Shown here: positions 8,852-16,531 of the stretch, piece by piece
Position numbering within the stretch: position 1 is the first letter of the stretch
How the letters are laid out: each line of letters starts with the position of its first letter
Assembly: GCA_030432655.1 (NCBI GenBank)
Contig: JAUILA010000022.1
Location: 1-64,000 of the forward strand
Origin: Bacteroidia bacterium
GTDB taxonomy: Bacteria > Bacteroidota > Bacteroidia > Cytophagales > Cyclobacteriaceae
Length of the DNA: 64,000 bases
Reading direction: 5' to 3'
The notes under the pieces: model-generated
Told to the model about the DNA's origin: nothing
Database searches by the model: none
The model's input: only the letters and a program-made list of their open reading frames with translations
Program-made: the position numbers and the translations under genes

Positions 8852-11259
8852 ACGGGTTGAGAGGTTACGGATTTGCAGAATGCTGAGAGGGTTACACCTG
8901 ACTCATAGAAATCAGTCAGGAACGCCTCGAGTCCTTTCTCATAGTTTTCATAAGCGGCTACATACGACCAGAGGGCATGCTTTTCGGTGCGCTCAGTGGT
9001 ATAGGTCATGTATTCAGCCAGTGATACTTCCACCCCATACACTTCCCCTTGCTGGCCTCGCTTGATATAGACTTCTTTATAAGGGCCACGATCCGGATCC
9101 CTTGTTTTATTGACTGAAAAGATCTTGGCTTGCTCTACTTCATTAAGGGAAAGTAGGGAAGCTATTCGATTAAAGTTATCCCGGAACTTGGCCTGGTCCA
9201 GCAGGCACAGGCAGTCCGAATTAGCCAGGATACTGTCTTTGACAATCGGATTGCCAATGATATCATCCACTTCCTGGGTGACAATGACCGCCTCTCCCCG
9301 GAACTTGCGCACCGTCTTATACAAGTACAGAATGTAGGAGGCCATGATGGGGGACGCAATGGCCTTCCAGGCTTCTTCAATAATCAGTGCCTTCCGGCAG
9401 GTTTTCTGACGCATCTTTTGCAAAAACACGTCCATGATAATCAATGTAGTGATCGGAAAGAGCACTTTGTTTTCCTTGATCGCATCGATTTCAAACACAA
9501 TGAACGGCTCCTCAAACAGGCTCTCATTCATCGGGGCATTCAGCACGTTGCCATAGACCTGGCCGCTGACAAACCGGCGCAAGACAAACCCATACTCTGC
9601 AATGTTGACGTGCAATTGCTCAGCTTCCACCACCTTTTTGAACCGGTGAAGCGAGTAGGCATAAAAGCTGTCGAAATTGAAAAAGTCTGCCGGCTTAGAG
9701 GTTAGGAATTCTGAAAAGTAGCTATGGATCACACTGCCCAGCAGGGTATCTTCTACCTGGGTGAGCTGCCCGTCGACTCCTTTCCACAAAAGCCCAATCA
9801 GGCTTTTTAAAAACATGCGTTTCTCCTCGTTATATTCATTTTGGCTGATCCGGAAAGGATTCATTGTTATTGGCGCTTCGTCCGAATAGCTGATGTAGGT
9901 GCCACCAACATAGGCGCATAATCCCTGGTAGCTGTGCCCGGTATCAATAAGCACCACTTCTACTCCATGCTCAAGATACTGGCGCAGCAGGTGGTTCATG
10001 AAAAAGGACTTCCCGGATCCTGACGGGCCCAACACGAACTTATTTCGGTTGCCAATGCGGCCGGTCTCCATCGGCAGCTCATTGGTGTCAATGGCCACCG
10101 GCACCCCTTGTGCCCCTGTAAAATAAAGCGGGAAGGTGGTGTGTTCTGAATCGGATAGCCGCTCGGAATACAATAAGCACGCTGCTGCCTCGCTGGAAGT
10201 GAGCAGGCGGTCATAAGCTGCCAGGCTCGGCGCGTTGCCTGGCAAAACTGAAGTAAATAATTCCATCTGATTGTACGCGGCGCGTGAGGGCAGAATACCC
10301 TGTTGAAACAGCGCATTTTCAATAACGCCTGTTACTTGGGAGAGTGAGTCTTTCTTAGTTTTAACCAGCAGGTTAAAGTGGGATTCGGTAAGCAGCACGC
10401 CACGCTCGGCAATGTCAGCAAGTGCCCGATCGATATCGCGAACAGCCACCGTATTGGCAGGATCCGGAATGGACTCGTGGCGCTGTTTCTTTCGTTGCAA
10501 GCGCCCGATACATGCCCGTTGATCAGGCACATGAATGACCTGATGATAGATCAGGGTATCCGCGCCTGCCACATTCGAGAGAAAAGAAAGCGCATCCTTG
10601 GCCAGGCCGGTGGCTTTGTCAGCAGTCCAGACCGGAAGTTCTCCTGGCAAGGTCAACGATTCTGTATCAATGAGCGGAATGCTTTGCAGAACGTCTTCTC
10701 CTTGCTCAAGGAACTGAGCATCTGCCTTCCAGTTATTCATGCTGAAGGTCTCATGAGTAAAGTCCATGGCGATAAACCGGGCGAGTAACTCTCGGATTTC
10801 TTTTTCTTCCAGGATATGTGCGTTTTTAGGGGCGAGCAAGTCCAGAATTTTCTTGACGCTTGTTTCAAATTTCCGGGACTGCTCCTTGGAAGTAACAAAC
10901 AAACCCTTGCGTCCTGAGTGAGTGGTCAAGACCAAATAGGTTAGCAGCTGGATATAAGGCCGGCCGCTAAAATGAGCGTGATACGCGCTTGAAAGATATT
11001 CCTTAGTAGTTGGCTGCCCTTTATACTTGACAGAAGAAAAAATATCCAGTTTTTGCAGGTAGGTGTTTTCTCCCAGGATGGACAGCATCTGCTGGTAGTG
11101 TGCGTGGGCCTCGTTATAGCCTAGGGGATCTCCGCTTCCCTGCACGACCGGATTCTCTATTTTAAGAACCACCGAGTAGTGCCCACTGCGGGTATATAGC
11201 ATCGGGAATAATCCGGTATCAATGCCCAGGTAAGGCGAGGAAAAGGCGCGGCGTTTCAT
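8848..11259 (-). CDS. traG: TraG, VirB4-family conjugation ATPase
   Basis: An 803-residue ATPase that powers assembly of the conjugation channel. Walker A GPSGSGKS is at about residue 413, Walker B ALIIEEAW at about 626, and a VTQEVDDI segment follows, all typical of TraG/VirB4 of Bacteroidetes elements. The frame stays open upstream to 11439, but I chose the ATG at 11257-11259 (MKRRAFSSPYLGID). The family begins this way, and the ATG overlaps the traF stop as ATGA. The upstream extension would lie entirely inside traF in another frame and has no protein character. Confidence 0.95.
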   Translation of the reverse strand: MKRRAFSSPYLGIDTGLFPMLYTRSGHYSVVLKIENPVVQGSGDPLGYNEAHAHYQQMLSILGENTYLQKLDIFSSVKYKGQPTTKEYLSSAYHAHFSGRPYIQLLTYLVLTTHSGRKGLFVTSKEQSRKFETSVKKILDLLAPKNAHILEEKEIRELLARFIAMDFTHETFSMNNWKADAQFLEQGEDVLQSIPLIDTESLTLPGELPVWTADKATGLAKDALSFLSNVAGADTLIYHQVIHVPDQRACIGRLQRKKQRHESIPDPANTVAVRDIDRALADIAERGVLLTESHFNLLVKTKKDSLSQVTGVIENALFQQGILPSRAAYNQMELFTSVLPGNAPSLAAYDRLLTSSEAAACLLYSERLSDSEHTTFPLYFTGAQGVPVAIDTNELPMETGRIGNRNKFVLGPSGSGKSFFMNHLLRQYLEHGVEVVLIDTGHSYQGLCAYVGGTYISYSDEAPITMNPFRISQNEYNEEKRMFLKSLIGLLWKGVDGQLTQVEDTLLGSVIHSYFSEFLTSKPADFFNFDSFYAYSLHRFKKVVEAEQLHVNIAEYGFVLRRFVSGQVYGNVLNAPMNESLFEEPFIVFEIDAIKENKVLFPITTLIIMDVFLQKMRQKTCRKALIIEEAWKAIASPIMASYILYLYKTVRKFRGEAVIVTQEVDDIIGNPIVKDSILANSDCLCLLDQAKFRDNFNRIASLLSLNEVEQAKIFSVNKTRDPDRGPYKEVYIKRGQQGEVYGVEVSLAEYMTYTTERTEKHALWSYVAAYENYEKGLEAFLTDFYESGVTLSAFCKSVTSQPV

Positions 11260-11534
11260 ATCAGCTTGGTTAAATGGACGATGCCCTGGAACCGGGATTT
11301 CTGATACAAACCTTTTCGTTGCACGTGCAGGGTAATACCCAGGCCCACCCCGCTTATGAGAACGCCTGCCATAAGGCCGGCCCAAAGAGAGATGAGTGCA
11401 GAAAGTAGCATGGTAAGTAGCAGTCCGGAAAGCAGGCACCCAAGACCATAGTAGATGAAAGTTCCTTTGAGCTGACGAAATATCAGTGGGGCCTGCAAGC
11501 CTTTATGGACGCTATGGTGTTCGGGGATTTTCAT
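11256..11534 (-). CDS. traF: Conjugative transfer protein TraF (DUF4133, VirB3-like)
   Basis: A 92-residue inner-membrane protein with two close transmembrane segments (about residues 28-70, with short LLxxLLxxLIS and GLMAGVLISGVGLG stretches), preceded by the family-typical QLKGTFIYYGLGCL. TraF is the small VirB3-like partner of the VirB4 ATPase encoded immediately downstream. I chose the ATG at 11534 (MKIPEHHSV) because it overlaps the traE stop by 4 bp. The longer upstream reading lies within traE. Confidence 0.9.
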   Translation of the reverse strand: MKIPEHHSVHKGLQAPLIFRQLKGTFIYYGLGCLLSGLLLTMLLSALISLWAGLMAGVLISGVGLGITLHVQRKGLYQKSRFQGIVHLTKLI

Positions 11535-11824
11535 ACCCCGAAAAAGGCTTTGATCACAATGCCTACTGTCACCAGGAACAAGCAGGATCCCAGCCATCCC
11601 ATCAGAGCTTTTTGCACATCCTGATCACCTGAATTCCATTTGATAAATACCCGGACCCCGCCGACCAGGCCGACAATGGCGCCCAGGATCAGGATCATGT
11701 TACTGACCGGATCCACGTAGGTGACAAGCTCCGATGTGGCCGCATCAATGCCCAGTGATCCCTGGGCATTGACTACGACCGGAGCTGAAAAAATGAACAA
11801 CCAACAAAAAAAATGCTTTATCAT
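11531..11824 (-). CDS. traE: Conjugative transfer protein TraE (DUF4134, VirB2-like)
   Basis: A 97-residue protein with a cleavable signal peptide (to about residue 21, VVVNAQG) and two hydrophobic helices at about 42-62 and 75-95, separated by a short FIKWNSGDQDV loop. This is the pilin-like VirB2 layout. The GxVGLVGGVRVFIKW segment is the hallmark of the TraE/DUF4134 family. It is flanked by 4 bp ATGA overlaps on both sides. Confidence 0.93.
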   Translation of the reverse strand: MIKHFFCWLFIFSAPVVVNAQGSLGIDAATSELVTYVDPVSNMILILGAIVGLVGGVRVFIKWNSGDQDVQKALMGWLGSCLFLVTVGIVIKAFFGV

Positions 11825-12069
11825 CGCGTGATATGTTTAGTGGTAGAAGAAATAGATCGCTTGGGTCCGGAAAGCTTCCGGGCCAGCTGCTGATCTGTTA
11901 AGTCAGTGGAAGGAGCTGGAGGGTTTTCTTCGGATCTGTGCACTTCCCAAGGCCTGTCCTGATTGGACTCATTAGCTCGCTGCTTGTTGCGGCGCCTGAG
12001 TAAAATCAGTGTGCCGTAATAGCAAATAGTGAGCACCCCTGTGAATAGAAAAAATAATGTCCAACTCAT
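11821..12069 (-). CDS. Small single-pass membrane protein at the head of the tra genes
   Basis: An 82-residue protein with one N-terminal transmembrane helix (about residues 3-23), then a strongly basic RRRNKQR stretch and a polar, probably disordered tail. It overlaps traE by ATGA, so it is part of the operon. The place corresponds to traC/traD in CTnDOT, but the sequence shows no signature that would justify either name. Confidence 0.65.
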   Translation of the reverse strand: MSWTLFFLFTGVLTICYYGTLILLRRRNKQRANESNQDRPWEVHRSEENPPAPSTDLTDQQLARKLSGPKRSISSTTKHITR

Positions 12070-12144
12070 GAAAGCAAGTTGGACATTTCAACTATTGAAT
12101 AAATCAACTAAAAGGACCTATTCTCTAGTACATAGGGACTTTAC

Positions 12145-12357
12145 TTAACTAGTATGACATTCGTTACAACAGTAATAGCACCCATTGACGTTATTATACG
12201 TTTCTGACGCTTTAGCGACAGCACCATGGCAACTCGAATGATATCCGAGGTCATCCTGGTTCGACGGTAATGGCATGTGTTCGCAACCCGCATCAACTTC
12301 GTGCACTTCATGATCACCATTGGACTGGGCATTTCGATTTACAATAAACCTTGGCAT
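12145..12357 (-). CDS. Small Cys-rich conserved protein of Bacteroidota
   Basis: A 70-residue soluble protein with no signal peptide. It opens with MPRFIVNRNAQSNGDHEVH, holds isolated Cys residues in the middle (GCEHMPLP and HSSCHGAV), and ends with the cluster GCYYCCNECHTS. The pattern, including HEVH and the C-terminal CYYCCxxCH, is one I recall from small uncharacterised Bacteroidota proteins, often on mobile elements. The clustered Cys and His suggest metal binding (inference). An overlapping reading frame at 12141-12332 lacks this organisation and was rejected. It stands alone between the LuxR-type gene and the tra genes, all in the same direction. Confidence 0.72.
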   Translation of the reverse strand: MPRFIVNRNAQSNGDHEVHEVDAGCEHMPLPSNQDDLGYHSSCHGAVAKASETYNNVNGCYYCCNECHTS

Positions 12358-12419
12358 AACTTTTTATTATTAACCTAAACTTTTTAATGAATTTTGCATC
12401 CCTATTACTAGTGATTTCC

Positions 12420-12734
12420 TTATCGGATAGCAGTGAGAGAGAACCCTGCAAGAATGCGAAATAACTCAGTCCGGGAATGAACCTGGTATTTCTCATATAT
12501 GCGCTGAAGGTGATTTTTGATGGTATGTATAGATAAAAACAGAGATTCGGCTATTTGTTTATTGGTTTTGCCCTGCAAAAGTAATTGCATGACTTCGGCT
12601 TCTCTTCGGGTCAATTGCTGGTGCTGATGGTTGTCAGGCATAGCAATCGACTGAAACAGTTCCACCGGCCCTTCGAATTCCAGCTGAATACGAATGATCC
12701 CCTTTTTCCCGGTTTCTGAAATCGTCAGCTTCAT
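12420..12734 (-). CDS. LuxR-type HTH protein coupled to the relaxase
   Basis: A 104-residue protein whose C-terminal half is a LuxR/GerE DNA-binding domain: LTRREAEVMQLLLQGKTNKQ at about residues 41-60, then IAESLFLSIHTIKNHLQRIY with the recognition helix. The N-terminal 38 residues form a short beta-like segment (GIIRIQLEFEGPVELF) rather than a receiver or autoinducer domain. Its ATG overlaps the relaxase stop by 4 bp, so it is made from the same message. A role as operon regulator is inferred. Confidence 0.85.
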   Translation of the reverse strand: MKLTISETGKKGIIRIQLEFEGPVELFQSIAMPDNHQHQQLTRREAEVMQLLLQGKTNKQIAESLFLSIHTIKNHLQRIYEKYQVHSRTELFRILAGFSLTAIR

Positions 12735-13717
12735 CGCTTTCGCTTTTTGTTTTTCTCCTTTTTCTTCCCTTCTTCCATTTCTTCCCCTGGCGCGATAAAT
12801 AGTCCTTCCATTCTCACAGGACTTTTCTTTTCCTCCTGTTGCGGTTGCAATCCCAGTAAGCTTCGCATCGAATAAACACTCGATCCCTTCAGCACTTGTT
12901 TATAAGGCCGGTCAATGATCGTGTAGCCATAGGGAAGTTCATGACCCGCGCCGTAATGAAATACCAACTGAATATTATCCTTTTTAAGTGCATCGGTTAT
13001 TTCAGGTGCCGGTATTCCCTGGTGAGCATGCAGAATCTCTCTAAGCTGCTTTTTTCGTTCCGGCCAGGGGCTGAATCGGCGCATCCGGTCTTCAAGCCGT
13101 TTAAGATCAAGTTTATGTTGCAGCTTCCCGTACTTGATGATTTCCAGGTGTGGTTCCTTCTTCCTCGTGCGGTACCCTTGCTCTTCCAACAGCAGTTTGA
13201 ACTGGGCAAGTGTTGAAAACTCGCATTGCAAGACCTCCCGCAGGGTTTGATCAGTAATGAGAGAAAGATCCTTTTCCAGGATTCGCGCAATGATTTCTAC
13301 CGACCGCTTTTTCTCAAACGAATCATTCACCTTCTTTCCCTCCCGGTCTACGCGCGAGGCGACAATGTGCACGTGATTATGCTCCGTATCAGAATGACCA
13401 TAGATCAGGTAAGGAGATTTCTCAAAACCCATCTGTTGCATGTAGTGGACAGCCACTGCCTTTAATGTTTCCAGGGAATGGGATTTGCCCCGGGTAGAAA
13501 GAATCGCATGAAACTGTTTTTTCTTTACCCGTGGGTTCAGTCCGGCATGCATCTCCAGGTATTTTTTCTTTTCACCAGCAGATGCTTTTTCCGGATCCAT
13601 GAGCAGTCCCTCAAATCCATAGGAATGCATCAACGTAGCCGTGCCTTCCTGGCATTTCTGCTCGTTATAACGGATGCCCGCAAACTGATAGGCCGAGGGA
13701 AGGATCTTCACAATCAT
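12731..13717 (-). CDS. MOBP-type relaxase/mobilisation nuclease
   Basis: A 328-residue relaxase that would nick oriT and stay bound to the 5' end during transfer. The three-His metal motif is visible as HSDTEHNHVHIVASRVDREG at about residues 106-125 (HxDxxHxHxHI). An N-terminal conserved region (YNEQKCQEGTATLM) and a upstream His in KKQFHAILS at about residue 70 also fit MobA/MobB-type relaxases of Bacteroidetes elements. The C-terminus after about residue 290 is a Lys/Glu-rich tail. It overlaps both the MobC-type gene (4 bp) and the LuxR-type gene (4 bp). Confidence 0.92.
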   Translation of the reverse strand: MIVKILPSAYQFAGIRYNEQKCQEGTATLMHSYGFEGLLMDPEKASAGEKKKYLEMHAGLNPRVKKKQFHAILSTRGKSHSLETLKAVAVHYMQQMGFEKSPYLIYGHSDTEHNHVHIVASRVDREGKKVNDSFEKKRSVEIIARILEKDLSLITDQTLREVLQCEFSTLAQFKLLLEEQGYRTRKKEPHLEIIKYGKLQHKLDLKRLEDRMRRFSPWPERKKQLREILHAHQGIPAPEITDALKKDNIQLVFHYGAGHELPYGYTIIDRPYKQVLKGSSVYSMRSLLGLQPQQEEKKSPVRMEGLFIAPGEEMEEGKKKEKNKKRKR

Positions 13718-14109
13718 GTGCGTTTTAAAATTTGCTGAATAGTATCCTGTAACTGCTGCTGCAGCCTGACATGCTCAGCCATCAGCTCGTTGTACCGGAC
13801 AAGCATTTTGGGATTGAACCAGCCTGCTTTCTTGCCCTGGTGCACGTAGCGGGCTAGCTGGTTCAGGTTATTTCCGGATCGGGCTAATTCCGAACCTACC
13901 TGGTACAAGGCGTTCAAAGCGCCAGGGGTAATCAAGGGTACCGGACGGGTGGATATCAGACGCTTTCTCGCATAGCCGCTGAGTGATCGGTACCCGCTTT
14001 TCTGCATGTGCCTGGTCAACCGCTCCCGCTCAACTTGGGTCAAATACACCTGCAGCTTACAGGAGCGAAGGCGGTTTTCTTTACTGGTTTTTTTCGGTGT
14101 TCTTCCCAT
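13714..14109 (-). CDS. MobC-type relaxosome accessory protein
   Basis: A 131-residue basic protein. Residues of about 18-50 (LQVYLTQVERERLTRHMQKS) form a ribbon-helix-helix-like module. The segment ELARSGNNLNQLARYVHQG at about 74-92 is the MobC family (PF05713) signature. Such proteins bind oriT and help the relaxase, which is encoded next with a 4 bp overlap. In CTnDOT naming the counterpart is MobA. The upstream noncoding gap holds a palindrome that could be its binding site. Confidence 0.88.
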   Translation of the reverse strand: MGRTPKKTSKENRLRSCKLQVYLTQVERERLTRHMQKSGYRSLSGYARKRLISTRPVPLITPGALNALYQVGSELARSGNNLNQLARYVHQGKKAGWFNPKMLVRYNELMAEHVRLQQQLQDTIQQILKRT

Positions 14110-14140
14110 GATGGTTTAAAATCAAGTTGCGCCGATTTTC

Positions 14141-14159
14141 GTTTTTTGAATCAAAAAAC
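14141..14159. repeat. 19-bp palindrome upstream of the MobC-type gene
   Basis: Perfect 9-bp arms GTTTTTTGA and TCAAAAAAC flank a single A. It lies in the 123-bp gap between the MobC-type gene and the preceding small gene, just upstream of the mob genes on the transcribed strand. Possible roles are a relaxosome-protein operator, part of oriT, or a weak terminator. Only the symmetry and location are seen. Confidence 0.6.
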
Positions 14160-14232
14160 ACATCTTGCTATTCTCACTGCAGATTTTTCTATGGTCTGAC
14201 TTTTGTTCTTGGTTTTAGTTTCGAATCCCGGG

Positions 14233-14448
14233 TCAGCGGATTCGCTTCCCCTGGTAGTAAGCGGCCAGTTCCTTGCCACCATTCTCATAAATTACTGCCG
14301 AGCGCCAGGTGCCTTTAAAGGTGATGGTAATCAGTTTGATCATGTGGCGAAAGGCGCGTTCTCTTTCTTTCTCTTCCCCTCGTTTTGAGGGGGCCGGCGC
14401 ATAAAAAGTCCGGACGTTTCCATCGTAAAACCAGAGGATGCATTTCAT
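14233..14448 (-). CDS. Small hypothetical protein of the element
   Basis: A 71-residue protein starting MKCILWFYDG. The second half reads like a compact beta-alpha unit (ITITFKGTWRSAVIYENGGK), ending in a basic GKRIR. I chose the ATG at 14448, 7 bp after the upstream stop; an in-frame ATG at 14472 would overlap the previous gene. No family is recognised, but the even composition and tight spacing support a real gene. Confidence 0.6.
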   Translation of the reverse strand: MKCILWFYDGNVRTFYAPAPSKRGEEKERERAFRHMIKLITITFKGTWRSAVIYENGGKELAAYYQGKRIR

Positions 14449-14455
14449 CAGCGGC

Positions 14456-15583
14456 TTAGCTCGTGTTCCCATGATCCAGGTGGTTGATACGCTCGTTCAG
14501 TAGTTTCAGGTAAGCGGTCTTGATCGGCTCGGGTTGACTTTCGATTTGCTGTTGCTGCCTTCTGAGCAGCTGGACCGGGCGCTGATTTCCCTCGCCCCTG
14601 TCGAGGCTTTGCCACTCGATCACATATTTTTTCATCGTGACCTGGGTCGAGAGTTTCTGCTGCAGGGTAATCGCCTTCAAATACCATTTCCAGGTATTCG
14701 CAAAGCTGTTGGTTTTATTAAGCGGATCGAAGTAGATCTCGGCAATGGGTACCCAACGGTTGGGTTTGCGGTGCAGCCACCGGTGCACCATCCCCAATCG
14801 GCGGATGGCGATTTTGTGAAGTTTGTCCCAGTCCCTGTCTCCCTGGAACTTCAGATATACCGTCTCCCAGATGAAGTTCAGAATCGCCCGGGTGCGCTCA
14901 GCATCAAAACTCTCGTGTGGATAAAGTGCTTTTTTCGCGCGCAACCAAAAATTTTCGACCATCCAGAGCAAAGAACAGGACGGGTGAGGATTCCCTTTTT
15001 GGGTTTTTTCCTCTCCCAATCCTGTTTCCTTGGTGTTCATGATTTTTTTCTCGTCCTCCCAATTCTTTATCCACTTATCCACATTGCTATTTTTATTCTT
15101 AAGTTCATGATGTTCATGAACTAAACCCTGAAAGTTTTTCATAGTAGCTATTTCCTCAGGGTGTCCTGATCCCTCATTTTTTTGGCTGGTTGAGCTTGGC
15201 ATTTCCAATAAATACCGGGCGGTGAGGGAAGGATGAAACCAGATCCGGATGCCTTTATGCAGCCGGATATGTTCATGGGTGATAAGCCCGGCATTGACCA
15301 GGCGCTTGCGGTGATTGATAATCGTACGCGCGGTGCATCCCCGCAGCTTGGCAATCGCCTCGTTATTGGTATCAAAGCCTGGAAGATCCGTGCTGCCCGG
15401 GGCAATCCGCACCTTGCCGGATACCTGTTTGAGGTAGAGGCGAAGCATGGTTTCAGCCGTAGCGCGCATGGCATTCGGAATTTGCTCGGACTTTTCTGTC
15501 GTGTTCTCGTTATGGCGATCGATAAAGACTCGTAATCGATCAAAGCAGGTGGAGAAGTCCAGGTGCAGTAGGGCTAAATCCAT
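14456..15583 (-). CDS. Winged-helix-like protein of the element, possible replication or maintenance protein
   Basis: A 375-residue protein. An HTH-like region at about residues 75-110 (NEAIAKLRGCTARTIINHRK, then RLVNAGLI) resembles winged-helix domains of plasmid replication initiators and phage replisome organisers. A polar Lys/Asn/Glu linker follows around 150-200, then a Trp-rich helical C-terminal domain. I chose the ATG at 15583 (MDLALLHLDF), which overlaps the upstream coiled-coil gene by 10 bp. The frame stays open to 15670 but that part duplicates coding space. A replication role is only suggested by the HTH and its place near the start of the operon. Confidence 0.65.
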   Translation of the reverse strand: MDLALLHLDFSTCFDRLRVFIDRHNENTTEKSEQIPNAMRATAETMLRLYLKQVSGKVRIAPGSTDLPGFDTNNEAIAKLRGCTARTIINHRKRLVNAGLITHEHIRLHKGIRIWFHPSLTARYLLEMPSSTSQKNEGSGHPEEIATMKNFQGLVHEHHELKNKNSNVDKWIKNWEDEKKIMNTKETGLGEEKTQKGNPHPSCSLLWMVENFWLRAKKALYPHESFDAERTRAILNFIWETVYLKFQGDRDWDKLHKIAIRRLGMVHRWLHRKPNRWVPIAEIYFDPLNKTNSFANTWKWYLKAITLQQKLSTQVTMKKYVIEWQSLDRGEGNQRPVQLLRRQQQQIESQPEPIKTAYLKLLNERINHLDHGNTS

Positions 15584-15807
15584 ATCCGAATCGATTTTAA
15601 ATGAATTAATTCTTTCAAGGATTCGCTGAGGGCCGAATACATCCGGATTTTTTCGGTTAGCTCCGAGCATACTGCCTTGGATCCGGAACTGCCAAATTCC
15701 TGCTGCAGCCGGTTGAAGGAATCCAGGTGCTCCTGGTACTGCCGGCGGGTAAAGGTGAGCTGTTCATTCAGCTCTTTGAATGATTTAGTAACGATACGTG
15801 GGCACAT
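15574..15807 (-). CDS. Small coiled-coil protein of the element
   Basis: A 77-residue helical protein with heptad-like Leu/Phe spacing (FKELNEQLTFTRRQYQEHLD and FNRLQQEF). It overlaps the excisionase-like gene by 23 bp and the following gene by 10 bp. No family is recognised. The overlapping arrangement on both sides suggests translational coupling. Confidence 0.6.
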   Translation of the reverse strand: MCPRIVTKSFKELNEQLTFTRRQYQEHLDSFNRLQQEFGSSGSKAVCSELTEKIRMYSALSESLKELIHLKSIRIWI

Positions 15808-16084
15808 GGGAATCCAGGTAGTCTAGAATGCTTTTTTTTGAATAGCGGATAATCCGGCCGTGTTTGGTATACCGGATGGCATCCATATCACGAAGCTGCT
15901 GCATCCTGGTTTTGCTTTTGATGCCAAGCAGTTTCATGGCTTCTGAAGTAGCAAGCCAGTCCCGGGCGGGATCGGCTTTATCCAGGGCTTCCTCTTTGGC
16001 TTTCTTAACCTCGCTCGCCATCCGCTTCAGCAGGTCATGCTGCAGGCGGTAAAAAGCTTCGGATTCAATAACAATGACTTCCAT
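15785..16084 (-). CDS. Excisionase-family HTH DNA-binding protein
   Basis: A 99-residue protein with an N-terminal helix (to about residue 40) and a C-terminal HTH_17/excisionase-type winged helix. The latter reads DWLATSEAMKLLGIKSKTRM (about 43-62), then the wing KHGRIIRYSKKSILDYLDSH. Proteins like this recur in Bacteroidota ICEs, where they act as recombination directionality factors or transfer-gene activators. It is the first gene of the long minus-strand operon, and the noncoding region in front of it contains paired GCAACCC repeats that could be its binding sites (inference). Confidence 0.85.
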   Translation of the reverse strand: MEVIVIESEAFYRLQHDLLKRMASEVKKAKEEALDKADPARDWLATSEAMKLLGIKSKTRMQQLRDMDAIRYTKHGRIIRYSKKSILDYLDSHVPTYRY

Positions 16085-16531
16085 TTTTGTCTTTTCATTT
16101 AGTGATAAGACAAATAGAAGTCATTTAACCTTGCCAAAACAGGTTGCAACCCCTTGTGCAACCCCTAAAAACGGCGATTCTAGCTTATAGAAGGTATTTT
16201 CACAGTGAAGATTTTTTGATTTGAGCGAGTGAAAAAATAGAAATGTGCCTTTAAAGCGAATTTAGGCAGGTGGGTCTCTGCGATTTGCAACCCTTTTGCA
16301 ACCCCCTATTTTCAGATAATCACCTAAATATTACTTAAACCAGAGGACGTTATTTAAAAATCTGCTTGAGTTGACTGTCATATTTAAAGGATTCAATGAT
16401 ATTTCACCAGGGCTTTACCAATTGTAAGGATCTGACCGTAGACGCAATTGTATCATTTAACAAATTCACTCTTGATACATTTTAAAACTCCAAACAACGA
16501 AAGGGGTGGACCTGGTGATGCGAAGCATCGC
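16085..16531. promoter_or_regulatory. Noncoding leader region of the transfer operon
   Basis: A gap of about 450 bp between the excisionase-like gene and the phosphodiester glycosidase. It is AT-rich with no convincing ORF. Its notable content is two pairs of GCAACCC repeats, listed separately. It is the natural location of the operon promoter and possibly of a replication or attachment site. I do not find a clean TAnnTTTG promoter on the minus strand here. Confidence 0.45.
16142..16306. repeat. Two pairs of TTGCAACCC/GTGCAACCC-type repeats
   Basis: GCAACCCC occurs at 16146-16153 and 16158-16165 (12-bp period, the first inside a GGTTGCAACC palindrome at 16142-16151). TGCAACCC occurs at 16286-16293 and TGCAACCCCC at 16297-16306 (11-bp period). 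Both pairs have the same orientation and are followed by A/T-rich sequence, and they are about 140 bp apart. About one helical turn between units suggests binding by a protein along one DNA face, as for iterons or excisionase sites. Confidence 0.65.

Noticed and set aside
11260-11439. N-terminal extension of traG
   Set aside because: It lies wholly inside traF in another frame, and family members begin at MKRRAF-like text. The ATGA overlap at 11256-11259 supports the shorter form.
12141-12332. Alternative 63-residue frame overlapping the Cys-rich gene
   Set aside because: It shows no organised sequence, while the overlapping frame carries the conserved Cys/His pattern.
14448-14687. Minus-strand frame giving an Arg/Lys/Gly-rich peptide over the end of the winged-helix-like gene
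   Set aside because: It is a shadow of the longer gene in another frame and has no protein signature.
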